Part shown: positions 5,659 to 6,624 of the stretch, piece by piece
Position numbering within the stretch: the stretch's first letter is position 1
Layout: every line of letters begins with the position of its first letter
NCBI RefSeq assembly: GCF_943914615.1
Contig: NZ_CALUCS010000040.1
Coordinates: forward strand, 1-6,624
DNA: 6,624 nt
Direction: 5' to 3'
Origin: an uncultured Corynebacterium sp.
GTDB lineage: Bacteria; Actinomycetota; Actinomycetes; Mycobacteriales; Mycobacteriaceae
The notes under the pieces: generated by a model
The model's input: only the letters and a program-made list of their open reading frames with translations
Database searches by the model: none
Told to the model about the DNA's origin: nothing
Program-made: the position numbers and the translations under genes

Positions 5659-6300
5659 ATGGTTTTGCGCATGGCTAATGCACGGCGTCCGGTGAAGCGC
5701 GCGGTGAAGTATGTCTTCATCACGCTGTTAACCATCTTCTTGGTGGCTGCGGGTGTGTTTGGAGTGACGGCTTTTCAGGTGTGGCACTTCGCGCGGTCGG
5801 ACGATAGGCGACCGGCGGATACAATCTTTGTGCTCGGGGCGGCGCAGTACGCGGGCAATCCGACGAACTGGTTTGCCTCACGGCTGAACCACGCGGCGGA
5901 GCTGTACGAGCAAGGCGTGGCGCCGACGATCGTCACCGTTGGCGGCAAGGCGGAGGGCGATCTGTACACCGAGGCGGCCGCGGGCAAGAACTACCTGGTG
6001 GAGAACTTCGACATTCCGGAGTCGGCTGTGGTGCCGGTAGAGGAAGGCGCAGATACGCTGAAGTCCGCCGAGGCGTTTGCGCAGGTGGCGGGTGAAAATG
6101 GCTGGCGGACTTCCGTGGTGGTGACGGATCCTGCGCACTCGCTGCGTGCCACCCGGATGGTGCGCGACCAGGGGCTGGAAGCATGGGCGAGCCCCACGCG
6201 CCAGGGGCCGTCGGTGTTCACTCGAAAGTCGCAGGCCAACTCGATCCTGCACGAGACGTTGGGCATGCTGTACTACCAGGTAGTAGAGAAGTGGAAGTAG
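5659..6300 (+). CDS. YdcF/SanA-like DUF218 membrane-anchored protein
   Basis: A 213-residue protein. Residues 1-16 are positively charged, and residues 17-40 (KYVFITLLTIFLVAAGVFGV) form a single N-terminal membrane helix with the rest probably outside the membrane. Family motifs in order: DTIFVLGAAQ (54-63), RLNHAAELYEQG (75-86), IVTVGGKAEGDLYTEA (91-106), the acidic EEGADTLKSAEAF (128-140) and VVVTDPAHSLRATRM (153-167). This matches the DUF218 fold of YdcF, SanA and ElyC. SanA and ElyC are linked to envelope barrier function and envelope carrier-lipid metabolism, but the molecular activity of this protein is not known. The start is ATG 5659, with AGGGGA 8 nt upstream; an in-frame ATG at 5671 is a weaker alternative. 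The stop TAG is 9 nt before the dgt start, so the two genes are probably one operon. Confidence 0.9.
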   Translation: MVLRMANARRPVKRAVKYVFITLLTIFLVAAGVFGVTAFQVWHFARSDDRRPADTIFVLGAAQYAGNPTNWFASRLNHAAELYEQGVAPTIVTVGGKAEGDLYTEAAAGKNYLVENFDIPESAVVPVEEGADTLKSAEAFAQVAGENGWRTSVVVTDPAHSLRATRMVRDQGLEAWASPTRQGPSVFTRKSQANSILHETLGMLYYQVVEKWK

Positions 6301-6309
6301 AAAGAGGAC

Positions 6310-6624
6310 ATGCGTTACCCCTATAGCGATCACGACCAGCAGCGGCGGCTGCCGGATCGGCCGAAGACCCTGGGGCTTCCCGGGGCGGTGGTGGACGGGC
6401 GCGATAGCTTCGACCGTGACCGGGCGCGCGTGCTGCACTCCGCGGCGCTGCGGCGACTGGCGGATAAGACGCAGGTCGTGGGGCCGGGGTCGGGGGATAC
6501 GCCCCGCACCCGCCTGACGCATTCCCTGGAGGTCGCGCAGATCGCCCGCGGGATCGGCAAGACGTTGGGCGCGGACCCGGATCTGACGGAGCTGGCGGGG
6601 CTGAGCCACGACATTGGCCCTGTC
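6310..6624 (+). CDS. dgt: dGTPase-like HD-domain triphosphohydrolase, N-terminal part (3' end outside window)
   Basis: The first 105 residues of a deoxyguanosinetriphosphate triphosphohydrolase-like protein. This family removes tripolyphosphate from dNTPs and helps set nucleotide pools in the cytoplasm. Seen: MRYPYSDHDQQRR at the N-terminus; DSFDRDRARVLHSAALRRLA (45 or so residues in); KTQVVGPGSGDTPRTRLTHSLEVAQIARGIG, including the first metal-binding His of the HD motif (THS); and LSHDIG, the HD pair, at the window edge. The frame is the same as that of the upstream gene, whose TAG stop lies at 6298-6300, so ATG 6310 is the earliest possible start. GAGG at 6304-6307 is only 2 nt from it, an unusually short spacing that suggests translational coupling. 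The last two codons read Pro-Val where the family normally has His/Asn-Pro-Pro after HDIG. Confidence 0.92.
   Translation, partial: MRYPYSDHDQQRRLPDRPKTLGLPGAVVDGRDSFDRDRARVLHSAALRRLADKTQVVGPGSGDTPRTRLTHSLEVAQIARGIGKTLGADPDLTELAGLSHDIGPV

Noticed and set aside
5878..6609. Minus-strand 243-codon frame opposite the YdcF-like gene and dgt
   Set aside because: It crosses two well-supported genes on the other strand and its Arg/Gln/His-rich product looks like an antisense shadow.

Overview
This window looks like chromosomal DNA from a high-GC actinobacterium, most probably a Corynebacterium. The evidence is the protein families, the codon use rich in G/C third positions, and the neighbourhood: glycyl-tRNA synthetase close to a dGTPase-like gene, with a TPM-domain membrane protein between them. 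As I recall, mycobacteria and corynebacteria keep a similar neighbourhood (TPM protein, dgt, dnaG, with glyS nearby). The species cannot be named from this sequence alone.

Layout. (1) 2-799 (+): the 3' part of glyS, cut by the window start. (2) 802-1425 (+): a small unrecognised protein with one C-terminal membrane helix, 2 bp behind glyS. (3) 1426-1615: a 190-bp leader with several short direct and inverted repeats. (4) 1616-3241 (+): a PiT-family inorganic phosphate transporter with a TTG start. (5) 3242-3625: a 384-bp convergent intergenic region. It holds a strong terminator for pit, a 32/33-bp tandem duplication, a 126-bp element bounded by perfect 21-bp inverted repeats (MITE-like), a triple 10-bp repeat abutting it, and short direct repeats over the stop codons of both flanking genes. 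(6) 3626-5620 (-): a large TPM-domain membrane protein with a helical central region and a glycine-rich tail. (7) 5621-5658: a 38-bp divergent spacer. (8) 5659-6300 (+): a membrane-anchored YdcF/SanA-like DUF218 protein. (9) 6310-6624 (+): the first 105 codons of a dGTPase-like HD hydrolase, 9 nt behind the previous stop.

The genes are mostly ordinary: translation (glyS), phosphate uptake (pit), envelope (TPM and YdcF-like proteins) and nucleotide metabolism (dgt). The YdcF-like gene and dgt probably form one transcription unit, divergent from the TPM gene. I see no convincing new multi-gene system. The most unusual part is the repeat-dense convergent intergenic region, above all the 126-bp inverted-repeat element. 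The structured pit leader comes second.
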